From positions 1 through 33,237 of the forward strand of contig CABUTO010000025.1 in the NCBI GenBank assembly GCA_902494535.1: DNA of 33,237 bases, in the 5' to 3' direction. Position 1 is the stretch's first letter, and each line of letters starts with the position of its first letter. Source of the DNA: an uncultured Collinsella sp. Its GTDB lineage: Bacteria > Actinomycetota > Coriobacteriia > Coriobacteriales > Coriobacteriaceae. This document shows, piece after piece, positions 31,918 to 33,237 of the stretch. The notes beneath the pieces were generated by a model that was not told the origin of the DNA, did no database searches, and worked only from the letters and a program-made list of their open reading frames with translations. Position numbers and translations under genes: made by a program.

Positions 31918-33078
31918 ATGGAGATCACCAAGGATATCCGCTACATCGGTGTCGACGATCACGACATTGACCTGTTCGAGGGCCAGTACGACGTGTCCGA
32001 GAACGGCATGGCATACAACAGCTATGTTATCTTGGGCGATAAAATCGCTGTCGCCGATTCGGTTGACGCTGGCTTTGTCGACGAGTGGCTCGGCAACCTC
32101 GAGGCCGCGCTCGATGGCCGTACGCCCGACTACCTGGTCGTCCATCACATGGAGCCCGATCACTCCGCCGGTATCGCCGCCTTTATGGAGCGCTATCCCC
32201 AGGCGCAGATTGTGGCTAGCATGGGTGCTTTCCGCATGATGGTCAACTACTTTGGCACCGACTTCTCCGAGCGCAAGATGGTCGTCAAAGATGGCGACGT
32301 GCTCGACCTGGGCGGCCACAGCCTAACCTTTGTCGGTGCCCCCAATGTTCACTGGCCCGAGGTGTTGTTCTCCTACGAGGCCACCGACAAGGTGCTCTTT
32401 AGTGCCGACGGCTTTGGCAAGTTTGGCGCCAACGACATCGAGGATCCCGAGGGCTGGGCTTGCGAAGCGCGCCGTTACTACTTTGGCATCGTGGGCAAGT
32501 TCGGCAAGTTTGTGCAGGCCGTGCTCAAGAAGGCCGCCAATCTGGACATCCAGATCATTTGCCCGCTTCACGGTCCCGTGCTGACCGAGAACCTGGGCTA
32601 TTACCTCGACACCTACAACACCTGGTCGAGCTATCAGCCCGAGGACGAGGGCATCACGATTGCCTATGCGAGTGTGTATGGGCATCTGAAGGCTGCCGTT
32701 GAAGAGCTCGCATCTGCGCTTGAGGCTCGCGGCCAGAAGGTTTCCGTCTTTGACCTGGCTCGCGACGATATGGCCGAGGCTGTTGAGGATGCGTTCCGCT
32801 ATGACCGTCTGGTGCTCGCCTCTATCACCTATCAGGGCGAGATCTTCCCGTTCATGAGCACCTTTATCCATACACTTGCCGAGCACGCCTATCAGAATCG
32901 TACGGTGGCGCTCGTCGAGGCCGGTTCCTGGGCGCCCGCTGCTGCCAAGGTTATGACTAAGGAACTCGAGGGTATGAAGGACATCACCCTGGCGCAGAAC
33001 AAGGTGACTGTGCTGGGTTCGCTCAACGACGCATCGCGCGCCCAGATCGAGGCCCTCGCCGACGAGCTTTCCAAGTAG
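31918..33078 (+). CDS. Flavodiiron protein (A-type flavoprotein)
   Basis: 386 residues: N-terminal metallo-beta-lactamase-like diiron domain (about 1-240) and C-terminal flavodoxin-like FMN domain (about 247-386, beginning ITIAYASVYGHLKAAVEELA). Diiron ligands are all present: His77, Glu79, Asp81 and His82 in HHMEPDH, His145 in NVHWPE, Asp164 in SADGFG, His218 in CPLHGP. Such enzymes reduce O2 to water and/or NO to N2O, protecting anaerobes; which substrate cannot be told here. No rubredoxin domain is fused, so a separate donor is needed. ATG at 31918 follows AGGAGG by 9 nt; a longer reading frame from 31855 runs over the promoter. Confidence 0.92.
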   Translation: MEITKDIRYIGVDDHDIDLFEGQYDVSENGMAYNSYVILGDKIAVADSVDAGFVDEWLGNLEAALDGRTPDYLVVHHMEPDHSAGIAAFMERYPQAQIVASMGAFRMMVNYFGTDFSERKMVVKDGDVLDLGGHSLTFVGAPNVHWPEVLFSYEATDKVLFSADGFGKFGANDIEDPEGWACEARRYYFGIVGKFGKFVQAVLKKAANLDIQIICPLHGPVLTENLGYYLDTYNTWSSYQPEDEGITIAYASVYGHLKAAVEELASALEARGQKVSVFDLARDDMAEAVEDAFRYDRLVLASITYQGEIFPFMSTFIHTLAEHAYQNRTVALVEAGSWAPAAAKVMTKELEGMKDITLAQNKVTVLGSLNDASRAQIEALADELSK

Positions 33079-33120
33079 CGATATTTCGCTTTTAACGCTC
33101 AACCACCACAAAGGGGACAG

Positions 33121-33237
33121 TGAACTGCGCCCCGAAACTTGGACTGAATAAATAGCGACTACGCCGCAAGGGCCTGGTTCCGGAACTCCTCCGGCGTCAG
33201 GCCCTTCAATCTTACCTGCCTGCGCCGCGTGTTCCAA
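33121..33237 (-). mobile_element. End of an IS3-family (IS150-like) insertion sequence, cut by the window edge
   Basis: The sequence from 33121, TGAACTGCGCCCCGAAACTT, resembles the terminal inverted repeats of IS150-group elements (TG-start, ...CTG.(C)CCC..AA..TTGGAC). The transposase C-terminus lies inside it, reading outward toward this end, as expected. The other end is outside the window. Confidence 0.75.
33159..33236 (-). CDS. IS3-family transposase (OrfB/integrase core), C-terminal fragment
   Basis: The last 25 residues, WNTRRRQVRLKGLTPEEFRNQALAA, are visible. R..Q..LKGLTP.E.R.Q is the standard ending of IS3-family rve/DDE transposases. The rest lies beyond the window, so intactness is unknown. 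Confidence 0.85.
   Translation of the reverse strand, partial: WNTRRRQVRLKGLTPEEFRNQALAA

Noticed and set aside
32323..33237. Minus-strand 304-codon frame at the right edge
   Set aside because: It runs antisense through the flavodiiron gene and crosses the IS end in the wrong frame; the real transposase tail is in another frame (33159-33236).

Overview
The window (about 33 kb) looks like the chromosome of a high-GC, Gram-positive anaerobe of the Coriobacteriia, most likely Collinsella or a close relative. This is inferred from the gene content: lactose-family PTS permeases, the tagatose-6-phosphate genes lacA, lacB and lacC, a class II galT, a flavodiiron protein, strong AAGGAG-type ribosome sites and GC-rich codon use. 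No rRNA, tRNA or CRISPR locus was seen.

Layout. The left edge (1-110) is the tail of an IS110-family element. galM (minus) and a lactose-type DeoR repressor (plus) diverge at about 1.3 kb. A lower-GC insert-like stretch follows (2.6-8.3 kb): a GntR regulator, a DUF7916-like protein, an orphan EIICB permease, a decayed piece of the DeoR gene and a Fic protein. From 8.5 to 23.1 kb lie three paralogous cassettes. Each has a lactose-family EIICB permease, a GH1 6-phospho-beta-galactosidase and a divergent LacI regulator. From 23.3 to 27.5 kb come the only EIIA (lacF), an unknown membrane protein, and lacA, lacB and lacC. galK-galT (minus) with their own LacI regulator follow, then a flavodiiron protein, and the right edge is the end of an IS3/IS150-type element.

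How the genes work together. Beta-galactosides enter through one of four EIICB permeases, probably all phosphorylated by the single EIIA. GH1 enzymes with the Ser-Trp...Lys-x-Tyr phosphate/galactose signature would release galactose-6-phosphate, and LacA/LacB and LacC convert it to tagatose-1,6-bisphosphate. Free galactose goes to GalM, GalK and GalT. lacD and galE are not in the window.

Most notable signals. (1) Eleven copies of a 57-nt inverted repeat occur in four tandem groups with an 80-bp period, always at gene 3' ends. (2) Direct pairs of a CGGTGAACGGT box lie exactly 21 bp apart in six lac/gal control regions; the geometry resembles LytTR-type regulator sites. (3) The fic promoter is enclosed by a 32-nt inverted repeat. 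(4) A 154-bp element bounded by perfect 23-nt inverted repeats lies downstream of lacF. (5) All three permease/hydrolase operons have a stem-loop between the two genes.
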